A DNA stretch of 64,000 bases from JBCBGF01 sp039193455 (GTDB taxonomy: Bacteria > Pseudomonadota > Alphaproteobacteria > Rhodobacterales > Rhodobacteraceae), in NCBI GenBank assembly GCA_039193455.1, contig JBCCWO010000007.1:62001-126000 (forward strand), written 5' to 3'. Below are positions 1 to 7,944 of this stretch, in pieces. The stretch's first letter is position 1. Each line of letters opens with the position of its first letter. The position numbers were made by a program, and so were the translations under genes. The notes beneath the pieces are model-generated. The model ran no database searches, had not been told where the DNA came from, and worked only from the letters and a program-made list of their open reading frames with translations.

Positions 1-215
1 ACCGCGGCCACCGTCGTCGCCCCAGCGCGTTCCACCTGCGCCGGCGCCCGGTCCACCACTTCGATATCAAGGTCGGTGGCCCGGAAGGTGACGCCATCGC
101 CTTCGGCTTCGATCAGAACATTCGCCAGGATCGGGATCGTATTGCGCCGCTCAACGACCGACTGCGCCTGCGCCACGGCGCGCAGCAGGTTGGCGCGTTC
201 GATGCTGATCTTCAT
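1..215 (-). CDS. dnaN: DNA polymerase III beta sliding clamp, N-terminal part (cut by window edge)
   Basis: The first 71 codons of the ring-shaped clamp that tethers DNA polymerase to the template. The protein begins MKISIERANLLRAVAQAQ and continues with VVERRNTIPILANVLIEA and a RATDLDIEV segment, all characteristic of the first clamp domain. The gene runs off the left edge, so nothing can be said about the rest. I chose the ATG at 215 because the family starts with MKI or MKF. An in-frame ATG at 221 would add only Met-Gly and sits closer to the GAGGGAG ribosome site. Confidence 0.93.
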   Translation of the reverse strand, partial: MKISIERANLLRAVAQAQSVVERRNTIPILANVLIEAEGDGVTFRATDLDIEVVDRAPAQVERAGATTVAA

Positions 216-712
216 GCCCATGCTCCCTCAAATGCCGGGGCAGAGACCGTAGCCGGTTTTCCCGCCCGCGCAAGTGGTTTGCCGCGACTGTCGGAGTTTC
301 CCGAATCGGGGTCAAGGGCGGCGGGGCATCTATTGCGCGGATCGGGCCGCGCGCACGGGGCGTGGCGCGGTCCCGGCGCGCCCGTCGCGCCAGTGCACAG
401 GATTGTATCTATCGCGACCGCCGCCGTGCCGCAGGTTTACGCATTAACGCTAATGCAGGGGAAGCGCAGACATTGATGCGCACCCGCGTGCAACGCCTGA
501 GACAGGGGTGACTCCGCCGCACCCCTCCGTCTAAGTGAACGTAAAAAACTGATTTAATTATAAAAAAGTTCCGACGGCGCCTCTGACAGCATACGATTGG
601 ACCGCCGAATTCTCTGCATCCGTCGATTTCCCGTGCGCGGCAAAACCCACAACCCTAGGCTGCGGGCGTGCACAATTTATTCGCACAAAACTTGCTGAAG
701 ATTGGGGATATT
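216..712. other. Intergenic region between dnaN and the surface lipoprotein gene
   Basis: About 500 bases with no convincing gene. The only open frame (279-476) has no ribosome site and a composition typical of a GC-rich shadow. The region must hold the divergent promoters of dnaN and the lipoprotein gene. A perfect inverted repeat, GCATTA-ACGC-TAATGC, lies at 441-456. The stretch 540-575 is strikingly AT-rich for this genome. I found no DnaA-box cluster, so there is no support for a replication origin here. Confidence 0.6.
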
Positions 713-1579
713 ATGAAGGGTTTTTGCAAAATGACGACCGCGCTGTGCGCCGCCCTGGCGCTAAGCGCATGTGGCGGTGGCGGAGGCGGGGGGAGCACGG
801 TTGTCCCTTTTACCAGCGTCTCGGATCTGCCGGATAACGGAACAGTCGTGATCAACGGATCGGGTGTGACAGCGTCCTACACCTCTGATTTGGGAACTGG
901 CGTCACGTCGATTTCTGCGCCGACAACGTCGGATGACGCCACAACTAGAATTCGGATCGTCAACGGCGTCGCACAAGACTTTTCGGTCTCGGCACCGGGA
1001 TCAAGCGCCGCCTTCGATCTTGGAACCGCAGTTGGGGGCAACCTGGCCGGAGAACGTTTCTTAGTGCTCTCACAAGATGGCCAGACCGCCTACATCTCGG
1101 AAAACGTTATGCCGGTCTACGAGTATCAGACATACGGCACCTGGATCACCGGTCTCGGAACTGGATCCGGCACGGTGGGCGTTGGGAGTTTCGGCGCAGA
1201 GACGAATGCCACAGCACTTCCGGCCAACGCCACGTACACCGGCACGGGCACCGGCTATGCGCTGGACGACGCTGATCAGAGTTTCATCACAGACTTCGAG
1301 GTTTCGGCCACGACGGATTTCTCGACGATCACCATCACGAGCTCCAATACAGTGACAGAGAACCTCGTCACGGCCGATGTTGTTGCCGACCCCGCATATG
1401 ATTTCACAGGCTCGGGGCCTGTCAGTGGCAATGGCTTCACGGCCAGTATCGCCTCGACCAACACATCGGGAACGGCCACGGGTAGCTTCTTTGGTCCGAA
1501 CGCCGAAGAGTTTGGTGGAACCTTTGATACCTCAGGTCCGTCCGGGCACGTCCACATAGGCTCGTTCGGAGGCCAATAG
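713..1579 (+). CDS. Surface-exposed lipoprotein, TbpB-like barrel type (probable Slam substrate)
   Basis: A 288-residue secreted lipoprotein. The signal peptide ends in the lipobox LSAC (lipidated Cys20), followed by seven glycines. The C-terminal 30 residues carry FFGPNAEEFGGTF, the signature seen in the C-terminal beta-barrel of transferrin-binding-protein-like lipoproteins exported by Slam. The next gene is a Slam homologue on the same strand, which supports this reading. The ATG at 713 is preceded by GGGGA at suitable spacing. An in-frame GTG at 668 would put 15 residues ahead of the signal peptide and is rejected. The ligand is unknown; haem, metal or host-protein binding is only an analogy. 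Confidence 0.78.
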   Translation: MKGFCKMTTALCAALALSACGGGGGGGSTVVPFTSVSDLPDNGTVVINGSGVTASYTSDLGTGVTSISAPTTSDDATTRIRIVNGVAQDFSVSAPGSSAAFDLGTAVGGNLAGERFLVLSQDGQTAYISENVMPVYEYQTYGTWITGLGTGSGTVGVGSFGAETNATALPANATYTGTGTGYALDDADQSFITDFEVSATTDFSTITITSSNTVTENLVTADVVADPAYDFTGSGPVSGNGFTASIASTNTSGTATGSFFGPNAEEFGGTFDTSGPSGHVHIGSFGGQ

Positions 1580-1611
1580 CGCGAGGCGCGCGCTCCAAAA
1601 ATACTGCAACT

Positions 1612-1637
1612 CCGGCGGGCCTTTCTGGCCCCGCCGG
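1612..1637 (+). other. Intercistronic stem-loop between lipoprotein and Slam gene
   Basis: CCGGCGGG pairs with CCCGCCGG across a short loop. There is no T-run after it, so it looks more like an mRNA-stability or attenuating hairpin than a full terminator. It follows a CCAAAAATACT stretch just after the lipoprotein stop codon. Confidence 0.5.
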
Positions 1638-1667
1638 GGGTAACCCCCACACCCACCTCTTGGAAAC

Positions 1668-2927
1668 ATGCATCGGATGCGACCCCTTCGTGCCCTGCGG
1701 ATTGTCTGCCTCGTTATCGCTGCCTTGGCTGCGCTTGGCCCGGGTGCGTCCCTTGCACGGCCAGCGCCGCTGTCCCAACAGCAGATCGAGGCGCAGTTCC
1801 TGACCGCCCTGACCGCGCTGAACTCCGGCCGCCCGGAAGCGGCAATTCCCCCGCTTCTGAATCTCCTCGGGCAAGACCCAAGCCTCGTGCGTGTTCGTTT
1901 GGAACTGGCCCGCGCCTACTTCGAGGCCGAGCAGTGGCAGCGCGCGCGCGAGGAATTCTTTATCGTCTTGTCGGGGGATCTGCCCGATCCGGTGCGCCAG
2001 CGCGTGTTGATGTTCATCCGCGCCATCGACAGCCGCCGCAGTCTGGATTGGGACATCGACATCGCACTGGTCGAGGCAGGGTCGAACAGAACGTACGACA
2101 CAGACGATGTCACCTTGAACTTTGGCGGTTTTGCGCTGCCCTCAACCCTCGACCGGTCCGATGACTCAGAACTTGGTCTCCAGATCATCACCTCTGTGGA
2201 ACTGCGCCGGCCTTTGGCGGTTCCGCCAGGCGCCATCGGCCTCCCGTCGCTGTTTGGCAGGCTAGAGTTGAACTCGATCGATGCCGCGGGATCGCGCTTC
2301 GACGATCTGATCCTGGGCGCGCGGGGTGGCTTGCGGTTCGTGGGGCCCACAACGACAACGATCCTGGCGCCGCTGACCAGCCAGCGCCGGATTGCGGGCG
2401 AACGATTCGAAGACACGGTGGGTCTGTCCCTTGCGCACGAGCGACGCTTCTCAAGCGGTCTTTTCGCTTCGGGCGCTGCCACGTACTCGGACATCGACAA
2501 TGACATCCGCGATGATCAAAGCGGGCATCAGGTACAGCTGTTCCTGAGCCTCAGCCGATCCATCGGTGGGCGCAGCGCGGTTGGGGTGTCGTGGACACAT
2601 ACCGACAAATCCGTCGCCTTCGACCTCGATAATGCACGCTCGAACACGTTGCGGGTGTTTGGAACGGTTGAGACTGGAAATGGTTTCGCCTTCCAGCCGT
2701 CGGTTTTCGTCGGCGACAAGCATTTCAAAACACCAAGCCCGCTCTTCACCGCCGACCCGGACGAGAGATCCGTTGGCGCCGACCTTCGGATCGAAAAGCG
2801 CGATCTGTTCCTGTTCGACGGTTTCACGCCCTATGCCGCCATAGGCTGTGAACGCGTCTCATCTGACGTGGATGCCTATAGCTACAGATCGACGGACGTG
2901 AAGGTCGGGATCGAACGGCGGTTCTGA
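1668..2927 (+). CDS. Slam-family outer-membrane translocator (surface lipoprotein assembly modifier)
   Basis: A 419-residue outer-membrane protein. Residues 1-31 form a signal peptide. Residues 35-120 are helical with TPR-like periodicity (ALNSGRPEAAIPPLLNLL, ELARAYFEAEQWQRAREEF). From about 125 to the end there are alternating amphipathic strands with a terminal Phe (GIERRF), as in the DUF560 beta-barrel of Slam. Slam proteins move lipoproteins to the cell surface, and the gene directly upstream encodes a fitting substrate. The start is ATG at 1668; ATG at 1677 is an equally possible start. The regulator is not visible. Confidence 0.8.
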   Translation: MHRMRPLRALRIVCLVIAALAALGPGASLARPAPLSQQQIEAQFLTALTALNSGRPEAAIPPLLNLLGQDPSLVRVRLELARAYFEAEQWQRAREEFFIVLSGDLPDPVRQRVLMFIRAIDSRRSLDWDIDIALVEAGSNRTYDTDDVTLNFGGFALPSTLDRSDDSELGLQIITSVELRRPLAVPPGAIGLPSLFGRLELNSIDAAGSRFDDLILGARGGLRFVGPTTTTILAPLTSQRRIAGERFEDTVGLSLAHERRFSSGLFASGAATYSDIDNDIRDDQSGHQVQLFLSLSRSIGGRSAVGVSWTHTDKSVAFDLDNARSNTLRVFGTVETGNGFAFQPSVFVGDKHFKTPSPLFTADPDERSVGADLRIEKRDLFLFDGFTPYAAIGCERVSSDVDAYSYRSTDVKVGIERRF

Positions 2928-2997
2928 AACCGGCGTTGCGGGCCTGGCGGGCCATCGGTCGAAGGGCGCTGGGATGATCCAGTGTCCGCGCCCGGCG

Positions 2998-3411
2998 TCA
3001 CTCCTCCACCCGTCCGCGCATGGCCTTTACTTCGCTGCGCACCTTCTTGGCCTTGATCCGCCGTTCGACGGACCCCTTGGTGGGTCGTGTCGGGCGGCGC
3101 TTTTTCGGTGTGATCGTTGCGCGTCGGATCAGCTCGGCCAGCCGCTCGCGCGCAAGCTCTCGGTTGCGGGCCTGGCTGCGGGCCTCGGAAACCTGCAAGA
3201 CCACTGCGCCGTCCTTTGTCCAGCGCCGCCCGGCGATCCGCTTGAGCCGCGCTTTGACCGCATCGGGCAGGTTGGGTGACCGCGCGGCCTCGAACCGCAG
3301 CTCGACGGCCGTCGACACCTTGTTGACGTTCTGGCCGCCGGGGCCCGAGGCGCGGATGAACTGTTCGGTCAGTTCCCAGTCATCGATATGGAGGGTGTCG
3401 GTGATCTTCAT
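2998..3411 (-). CDS. arfB: Alternative ribosome-rescue factor / peptidyl-tRNA hydrolase ArfB (YaeJ)
   Basis: A 137-residue class I release-factor-like protein that hydrolyses peptidyl-tRNA on stalled ribosomes. It has the GGQ catalytic loop (ASGPGGQNVNKVST) near residue 23 and the basic C-terminal tail (KKRRPTRPTKGSVERRIKAK) that inserts into the empty mRNA channel. Its length matches ArfB rather than full release factors, and no codon-recognition domain is present. The ATG at 3411 begins MKITDTLHI. The open frame runs further upstream, but that part is the repeat-rich leader described separately. No Shine-Dalgarno sequence is seen. Confidence 0.9.
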   Translation of the reverse strand: MKITDTLHIDDWELTEQFIRASGPGGQNVNKVSTAVELRFEAARSPNLPDAVKARLKRIAGRRWTKDGAVVLQVSEARSQARNRELARERLAELIRRATITPKKRRPTRPTKGSVERRIKAKKVRSEVKAMRGRVEE

Positions 3412-3418
3412 GGCGCGG

Positions 3419-3451
3419 TGTACGGGTTGTGTACGGACTGTGTACAGGGTG
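3419..3451 (-). repeat. Three tandem 11-bp repeats in the arfB leader
   Basis: On the coding (minus) strand the leader reads three 11-mers of the form CANNCCGTACA (CACCCTGTACA, CAGTCCGTACA, CAACCCGTACA), then CCGCG, ending 8 bases before the arfB ATG. The same arrangement, with the same orientation and the same CCGCG tail, precedes bchZ at 41042-41074. Confidence 0.8.
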
Positions 3452-3460
3452 TGCAGGCCC

Positions 3461-3499
3461 AAAAACACGAGAAAGGGCCACCGGATCACGGTGGCCCTT
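3461..3499 (-). terminator. Rho-independent-type terminator on the minus strand
   Basis: An 11-bp perfect stem (AAGGGCCACCG / CGGTGGCCCTT) with a 5-base loop lies at 3473-3499. On the minus strand it is followed by TCTCGTGTTTTT. It lies upstream of arfB and downstream of a strong ribosome-binding motif at 3633-3640, so it appears to end a separate small transcript. Confidence 0.6.
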
Positions 3500-3569
3500 C
3501 GAGTCATTCAGAGATGGGCCAGTTAGGGACTGAGGCCCAATCAGGAGTGTTCTGCCTTCAGGATTGCCC

Positions 3570-3626
3570 TCAGGCGACGGTCCCCCCGACTGTTCCGACA
3601 CCTCTCTCCAATATCACTCTAGACAC
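3570..3626 (-). CDS. Candidate 18-codon leader peptide or small-RNA-borne ORF
   Basis: A near-ideal Shine-Dalgarno sequence (AAAGGAGG, 3633-3640 on the minus strand) sits 7 bases before a GTG that opens an 18-residue ORF beginning VSRVILERGVGTVGG. A stem-loop with a T-rich tail follows about 70-100 bases downstream. The block looks like a self-contained short transcript between the queuosine transporter gene and arfB. I do not recognise the peptide. It could be a leader peptide, a small protein or part of an sRNA. Confidence 0.4.
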   Translation of the reverse strand: MSRVILERGVGTVGGTVA

Positions 3627-3696
3627 TGGACCACCTCCTTTCAGTTGTTGACCGATACGGGGAGGTTGGCACAGATTTGGTGTCCGTCAACTCTTT

Positions 3697-4317
3697 TTAC
3701 GCAACCTGTGCGGTCAAACGCTGCACAATTATGCGAAATGGCACCAATGCCAAAAGCGCGAGCGTAATTTTTACGCCCCAGTCGGCCACGGCAAGCGACA
3801 CCCACAGCGGCACCACCGGCCCCGCGCCCAAAAGCGGCAACGCCTCACCGGCCCAACTAACGTCGTTTGCCGGCTCGATGAAGCTCAGCGTCGCGCTGAA
3901 GGCGATGGTGAAAAACAGCGCCGTATCCACCGTCGATCCCACCAGCGTCGAGGCCAGGGGCGCCCGCCACCATGTTCCTGCGCGCAGGCGATTAAAGACC
4001 GCGATATCAAGAAGTTGCGCCGTCAGGAATGCGATCCCCGAACCGATGGCGATGCGCCAGGTCACCAGGGGCCCGAACTCACCCATGATCTGTGTCCCGA
4101 TCAGCGAACAGGCGACCCCGGTCAAAAAGCCCACGAACACAACCTTGCGCGCGGTCGCCGCGCCGTAGACGCGGTTCATCACATCGGTGACCAGAAAGGC
4201 GATGGGATAGGTAAACGCCCCCCAGGTCAGCCATTGGCCAAAGAGAAATTGCACAAGGATGTTCGAGGCCACGACGACGGCGGCCATGGCAAGGATGCCA
4301 GGAAGAAGACGGGTCAT
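3697..4317 (-). CDS. yhhQ: Queuosine precursor transporter (VUT/YhhQ family)
   Basis: A 206-residue integral membrane protein with about six hydrophobic segments. YhhQ-family proteins import 7-cyano-7-deazaguanine or related queuine precursors for tRNA modification. The family features visible are SNILVQF near the N-terminus, GAFTYPIAFLVTDVMNRVYG around residues 32-51 and an AQLLDIAVFNRLR segment in the middle. The ATG at 4317 begins MTRLLPGILA. The longer open frame upstream overlaps the neighbouring gene and is not needed. The 77 bases between this gene and the upstream one showed no convincing preQ1 riboswitch. Confidence 0.85.
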   Translation of the reverse strand: MTRLLPGILAMAAVVVASNILVQFLFGQWLTWGAFTYPIAFLVTDVMNRVYGAATARKVVFVGFLTGVACSLIGTQIMGEFGPLVTWRIAIGSGIAFLTAQLLDIAVFNRLRAGTWWRAPLASTLVGSTVDTALFFTIAFSATLSFIEPANDVSWAGEALPLLGAGPVVPLWVSLAVADWGVKITLALLALVPFRIIVQRLTAQVA

Positions 4318-4394
4318 ATCTGGGTTCCGTTTTAACAAGGTTGCGGAGACTTGGCCCCGACGATCCGGGACGGCGCGCCTTAGCGTGGCAGGCC

Positions 4395-5267
4395 TTAGGG
4401 CGTCAACCGATATTCCACGATCTGGGTGCGCTGGACGAAGTTGAAATTGTCGTCTGAAATCATCGTCAGACGCAGCGCCCCATCCCCATCGCGCCACACG
4501 GCGAGCCCTTCGAGATTGTCATGCACGCCCGGATCGGTGTGCAAGATCACCTCGCCAAATACTTCTCCGGTAGCGTCTGGCGCGAACCGCCGCACGCGGC
4601 TGGCAAAGCCGAAAATCCCGTGAAAGGACCGCTCCAGAAGATAGAGCGCGCCGTCGGGGCCAAAGTCGGCACCGACGGGGGCGAGCCCCTCGGTCGCGAT
4701 GATCCGGAAGGGTCTGTCCCAGGTCCCATCCCGGTGGCGCAAAACCGGAAAGGACGTGCGGCGCCGGCGCAGTTTTTCGGGGATGACAAACACGGCGCCT
4801 GTAGGGTCGATCGCCAAGGCCTCGGCCCCGTCGTTGACGGGAAAGGTCCGAAACTGAGGCGCAGCGGGCAGGGACCGTGGCGTGCCGTCAAAACCATCGT
4901 ACACGTCCACCCGGTGCACGGATTCAAACGAGATGTGCAACCGCCCGCCGACCTCGCCTGCCAACCCTTCGGCATCGCCAAGGTTCCGGCTCTCGCGCGG
5001 GGGTTGGATCAGTGGCAGATCCTCGAGGGTTTCCAATGCGATGCCAGAGATGATCCCGTCGGTCCGCACCAGGGTTCCGTGGGCAACCGCCGCCCTGTCC
5101 GACAGCGCGACAAAGGCCCCACCGTCTTCGGTCACCTCAAGCGCGCTCATCCCGCCAAAGCGTGGATCCCGTACGTTCCACGTTGTCTCGGACAGCAACT
5201 CGGCTTGCGCCCAGAGCGGCCCCGAGACCGCGATCGCCGCTAGCGCGACGACAAAACGGTTTGGCAT
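4395..5267 (-). CDS. Secreted esterase-like activity of phytase family protein
   Basis: A 290-residue protein with an N-terminal signal peptide (cleavage near SGPLWAQA) followed by a phytase-like beta-propeller (RFGGMSALEV, RNLGDAEGLA, DGAEALAIDP, DNLEGLAVWRD repeats). Members of this family are predicted periplasmic or secreted phosphoesterases; the substrate is not established. Its start overlaps the end of mepA by 28 bases, so the two are probably translated from one mRNA. Confidence 0.8.
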   Translation of the reverse strand: MPNRFVVALAAIAVSGPLWAQAELLSETTWNVRDPRFGGMSALEVTEDGGAFVALSDRAAVAHGTLVRTDGIISGIALETLEDLPLIQPPRESRNLGDAEGLAGEVGGRLHISFESVHRVDVYDGFDGTPRSLPAAPQFRTFPVNDGAEALAIDPTGAVFVIPEKLRRRRTSFPVLRHRDGTWDRPFRIIATEGLAPVGADFGPDGALYLLERSFHGIFGFASRVRRFAPDATGEVFGEVILHTDPGVHDNLEGLAVWRDGDGALRLTMISDDNFNFVQRTQIVEYRLTP

Positions 5268-6100
5268 TGCTGCGGCAGGTCGGCCATCACCAGCTCGCGC
5301 CGGGGTTGCGGCGGCGGGGCATTAGGATCGGGCGGCGGTGGGTTGAGGATGTTTTGCACCCATTCGGCCGCGTCGGCACAGCCGTCGCCGGGCGGTGGCG
5401 GGGCCTGTTCGACACAGGCGCCGGCATTTTCTGGGCATTTCAGACGGACGTGGAAATGATAGTGGTGCCCCCACCACGGCCGGATCTTGCGCAGCCACGA
5501 CCGGTCGCCGCGCGCGTCGTTGCACATCTGAACCTTGGCGCCCGGGAACACGAAAATCCGTGTCACCCAGGGATCGCTGGCTACGGCCTTGAGCACTTCG
5601 TGATGGGCGCGCGTCCAGTTGTCGTTTACATACGCACCCTCGGCCCGGCGCATCGAGATCGACGACAGGTTTTCGCGTTCCCGCCGGCTGAGCGTCAGGT
5701 CTGACGCAGGCAGCATCCAGAAATCGACATCAAGCCCGATCTGATGCGAGCGATGGCCGGAATGCGGCCCGCCGCGCGGGGGCGAGATATCGCCGACATA
5801 GAGCCCCTCCCATCCGGGTTGGCGGGCTGCCGCGGCGGACACCCGCTCGACAAACGAAATCGTCTCTGGGTGGCCCCAATGGCGGTTGCGGGACAACCGC
5901 ATGGCCTGCCAGGTCGGTCCGGTCTCGGGAAGTTGAACGGCCCCGGCAATGCATCCGCGCGAATGGCCGCCAAAGGGGGCGGGTTTGTGCGCGGACGGGG
6001 TGTTTTTCGTGCCAAACGCCGCGGCGGCAGACGTTTGTGCAGGGGCGACTTGCGCGAACGCAAGGAAGGCCGCGAGGGCGGCAAGACTGCGGATGATCAT
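5240..6100 (-). CDS. mepA: Penicillin-insensitive murein endopeptidase MepA
   Basis: A 286-residue periplasmic D,D-/L,D-endopeptidase that cleaves peptidoglycan cross-links. The signal peptide ends near VAPAQT. The zinc-site motifs of the LAS metallopeptidases are present: SGHRSHQIGLDVDFWM in the middle and WWGHHYHFHVRL towards the C-terminus. Several cysteines (GCIAG, MCND, KCPENAGAC, DGCAD, QQCQ) fit the disulfide pattern of MepA. The C-terminal region is proline-rich. The start overlaps the stop of the upstream MFS gene by 4 bases. Confidence 0.92.
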   Translation of the reverse strand: MIIRSLAALAAFLAFAQVAPAQTSAAAAFGTKNTPSAHKPAPFGGHSRGCIAGAVQLPETGPTWQAMRLSRNRHWGHPETISFVERVSAAAARQPGWEGLYVGDISPPRGGPHSGHRSHQIGLDVDFWMLPASDLTLSRRERENLSSISMRRAEGAYVNDNWTRAHHEVLKAVASDPWVTRIFVFPGAKVQMCNDARGDRSWLRKIRPWWGHHYHFHVRLKCPENAGACVEQAPPPPGDGCADAAEWVQNILNPPPPDPNAPPPQPRRELVMADLPQQCQTVLSSR

Positions 6101-7437
6101 TGGGCTGCTCGATCTCCGTTGGGTTTTACCAAGACTAGCAGAACAAGACCGATCAGGAAAAGAACGATCAGCGGGGTCACGCCAAGTTGTTGGCTGCCTG
6201 TCGCCGCCGTGATGATGCCGATCGAAAGAGGCGCCAAGAAGGACGTGGCCGTCCCGGCCAGCGCATAAAGCCCGAACGCCTCGGTCATGCGGGCGGGATC
6301 CGCTTGGCGCACCATCATCGTGCGGCTCGCGGTCTGCAGCGATCCCCCCGCCGCGCCGATCACCGCGCCGACGATGTAGAAGGCGATTGTGGGCAGGGGA
6401 GAGCCCTCTTCCACTGGCATGCCAAAGACCGAGGTGGGCGAAACAAACAGGATCGCGATGGCCACCGAGGTGAGGGCCAGGATGCTGACCGTGATCACAG
6501 GTTTGGGCCCGAACGCGTCATCCGCCCGGCCCCCCAACCAGGCAAAAACCGCCCCGGTGATGATGGCAAGGATGCCAAAGATGCCGACATCGACGACGGT
6601 CCAGCCCAGAACACCCGCCGCGTAGATCCCGCCAAAGGTGTACATCCCGTTCAACGCATCGCGGTAGAACATCGACGATCCAAGGTAGGCAAACAGGCTG
6701 GGGCGCGATGGCAACCGGCGCAGCGTCTGGCCCAGATCCCGCAGCGCCCGGGACAGGGCGCCGCCGGTGCGACCGGTCGGGCGGGGATCGCGGACATAGA
6801 CAAAAAACGGGATCATGAAAACGATGAACCACAGCGCGGTCAGCGGCCCCACAAAACGCGTGCCTTCGCGCGCGGTGGCATCAAGCCCGAAGGCCGGGTC
6901 GAGACCCAGGAAGGTTTTGCCGGTTTCCGCGCTTTCGGCGAAGAACACCAGCATGATCACCAGCGCCACCAACCCGCCCAGATAGCCAAAGGCCCAGCCG
7001 TTGCCCGACACGCGCCCGATCTGACCGCGTTCACACAGGTCGGGCAGCATCGAGTTGGTGAAGATCGTCGCAAACTCCATCCCGATCAGCCCAAGGGCGA
7101 AGAAGGCCATGATCAGGACGAGGTTGAAGTCGCCCGGCGCCGCCAGCCACAGCCCCGCACTGCCGATCACGTACAGGGCGGAAAAGACCCAGATCCAGCG
7201 CATGCGCGTGCCCGACGTGTCGGCCAGCGCGCCAAGGACCGGCGCCAAAAGCGCGATCGCGATCCCCGCGGCGCCGATGCCAAAGCCCCAGGCGGCTTGC
7301 GCTGCGGATCCATCGCCCAAAAGCTCGTTGATGTAGGGGCCGAAGATGAAAGTCAGCAAAAGCGTGCTGTAGGGTTGGCTGGCCCAGTCGAAGAAGAACC
7401 AGCCCCAGATCCGTTTGCGGGTCGAGATCTCTGCCAT
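6097..7437 (-). CDS. MFS transporter, UMF1/Atg22-like
   Basis: A 446-residue permease with about twelve hydrophobic segments. The N-terminal RKRIWGWFFFDWASQPYSTL and the TFIFGPYI stretch are typical of the UMF1 family related to the vacuolar amino-acid effluxer Atg22. The substrate cannot be deduced. The ATG at 7437 (MAEISTRKRIW) is chosen over an upstream in-frame start because the extra 20 residues are arginine-rich and non-conserved in style. It is the first gene of a minus-strand run with mepA and the phytase-like gene. Confidence 0.85.
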   Translation of the reverse strand: MAEISTRKRIWGWFFFDWASQPYSTLLLTFIFGPYINELLGDGSAAQAAWGFGIGAAGIAIALLAPVLGALADTSGTRMRWIWVFSALYVIGSAGLWLAAPGDFNLVLIMAFFALGLIGMEFATIFTNSMLPDLCERGQIGRVSGNGWAFGYLGGLVALVIMLVFFAESAETGKTFLGLDPAFGLDATAREGTRFVGPLTALWFIVFMIPFFVYVRDPRPTGRTGGALSRALRDLGQTLRRLPSRPSLFAYLGSSMFYRDALNGMYTFGGIYAAGVLGWTVVDVGIFGILAIITGAVFAWLGGRADDAFGPKPVITVSILALTSVAIAILFVSPTSVFGMPVEEGSPLPTIAFYIVGAVIGAAGGSLQTASRTMMVRQADPARMTEAFGLYALAGTATSFLAPLSIGIITAATGSQQLGVTPLIVLFLIGLVLLVLVKPNGDRAAQ

Positions 7438-7571
7438 TGCTTTGCCTGTGCGCCGCCGCTCTGGCGTGAGTAAGACAGGCCCGCCCCGGGCGTGCAACGG
7501 CTAAGTCGCGCGGGTTGTCACGCTGGGCAAGGCCGCTTAGGTGTACGCCGCAAGGCAAGGAGAGACCGGGA

Positions 7572-7862
7572 ATGAATGCACTTTTTGGCATCATCGACAT
7601 GCTGCTGGACGTGGCGTTTTTCATCATGATCGTCCACATCGTCTTTAGCTGGCTGATCTCGTTCCAGGTCCTGAACCTGCGCCAGCCGCTGGTGGCCCAG
7701 ATCTGGGACGGGCTGAACCGGCTGCTCGAGCCGATCTATACCCCGATCCGGCGCTGGTTGCCGAATACCGGCGGGCTTGATCTGGCGCCTCTGGTGGCCT
7801 TCCTGATCATCATTGCCGTGCGCGATTTCATCCTGCCGGATCTTTATCGCGCGCTGGTCTGA
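7572..7862 (+). CDS. YggT family integral membrane protein
   Basis: A 96-residue protein with two hydrophobic blocks separated by the family's conserved LLEPIYTPIRRWLPNTGGLDLAPLV-type loop (positions about 57-80). Members affect osmotolerance and cell division in some bacteria, but the molecular role is unclear. The ATG at 7572 is preceded by AAGGAGAG. It precedes recQ by about 80 bases that contain an SOS box. Confidence 0.9.
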   Translation: MNALFGIIDMLLDVAFFIMIVHIVFSWLISFQVLNLRQPLVAQIWDGLNRLLEPIYTPIRRWLPNTGGLDLAPLVAFLIIIAVRDFILPDLYRALV

Positions 7863-7875
7863 CCGCTTCGGTATT

Positions 7876-7890
7876 GTTCACCGATTGTTC
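7876..7890 (+). promoter_or_regulatory. LexA/SOS box of the alphaproteobacterial type upstream of recQ
   Basis: GTTC-ACCGATT-GTTC, an exact match to the direct-repeat operator GTTC-N7-GTTC bound by LexA in Rhodobacter and other Alphaproteobacteria. It ends 54 bases before the recQ ATG, suitable for damage-inducible control. Confidence 0.75.
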
Positions 7891-7899
7891 ATGTGAGAT

Positions 7900-7928
7900 G
7901 GTTCAAAAAAACACGAGCAGTTTGAACC
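7900..7928. repeat. Inverted repeat GGTTCAAA-N13-TTTGAACC
   Basis: Perfect 8-bp arms separated by 13 bases, between the SOS box and recQ. It could be a second operator or a hairpin in the recQ leader. There is no T-run, so a terminator for yggT is less likely. Confidence 0.55.
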
Positions 7929-7944
7929 AAACTCAACATGTCCA

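Noticed and set aside
279..476. 65-codon open frame upstream of the surface lipoprotein
   Set aside because: No ribosome site, Arg/Gly/Pro-rich shadow-like composition, no recognisable motif.
216..712. Chromosomal origin near dnaN
   Set aside because: No DnaA-box cluster or AT-rich unwinding repeats beyond a single AT patch.
4318..4394. preQ1 riboswitch in front of the queuosine precursor transporter
   Set aside because: The spacer has a purine/A-rich stretch but I could not fit it to a preQ1 class structure.
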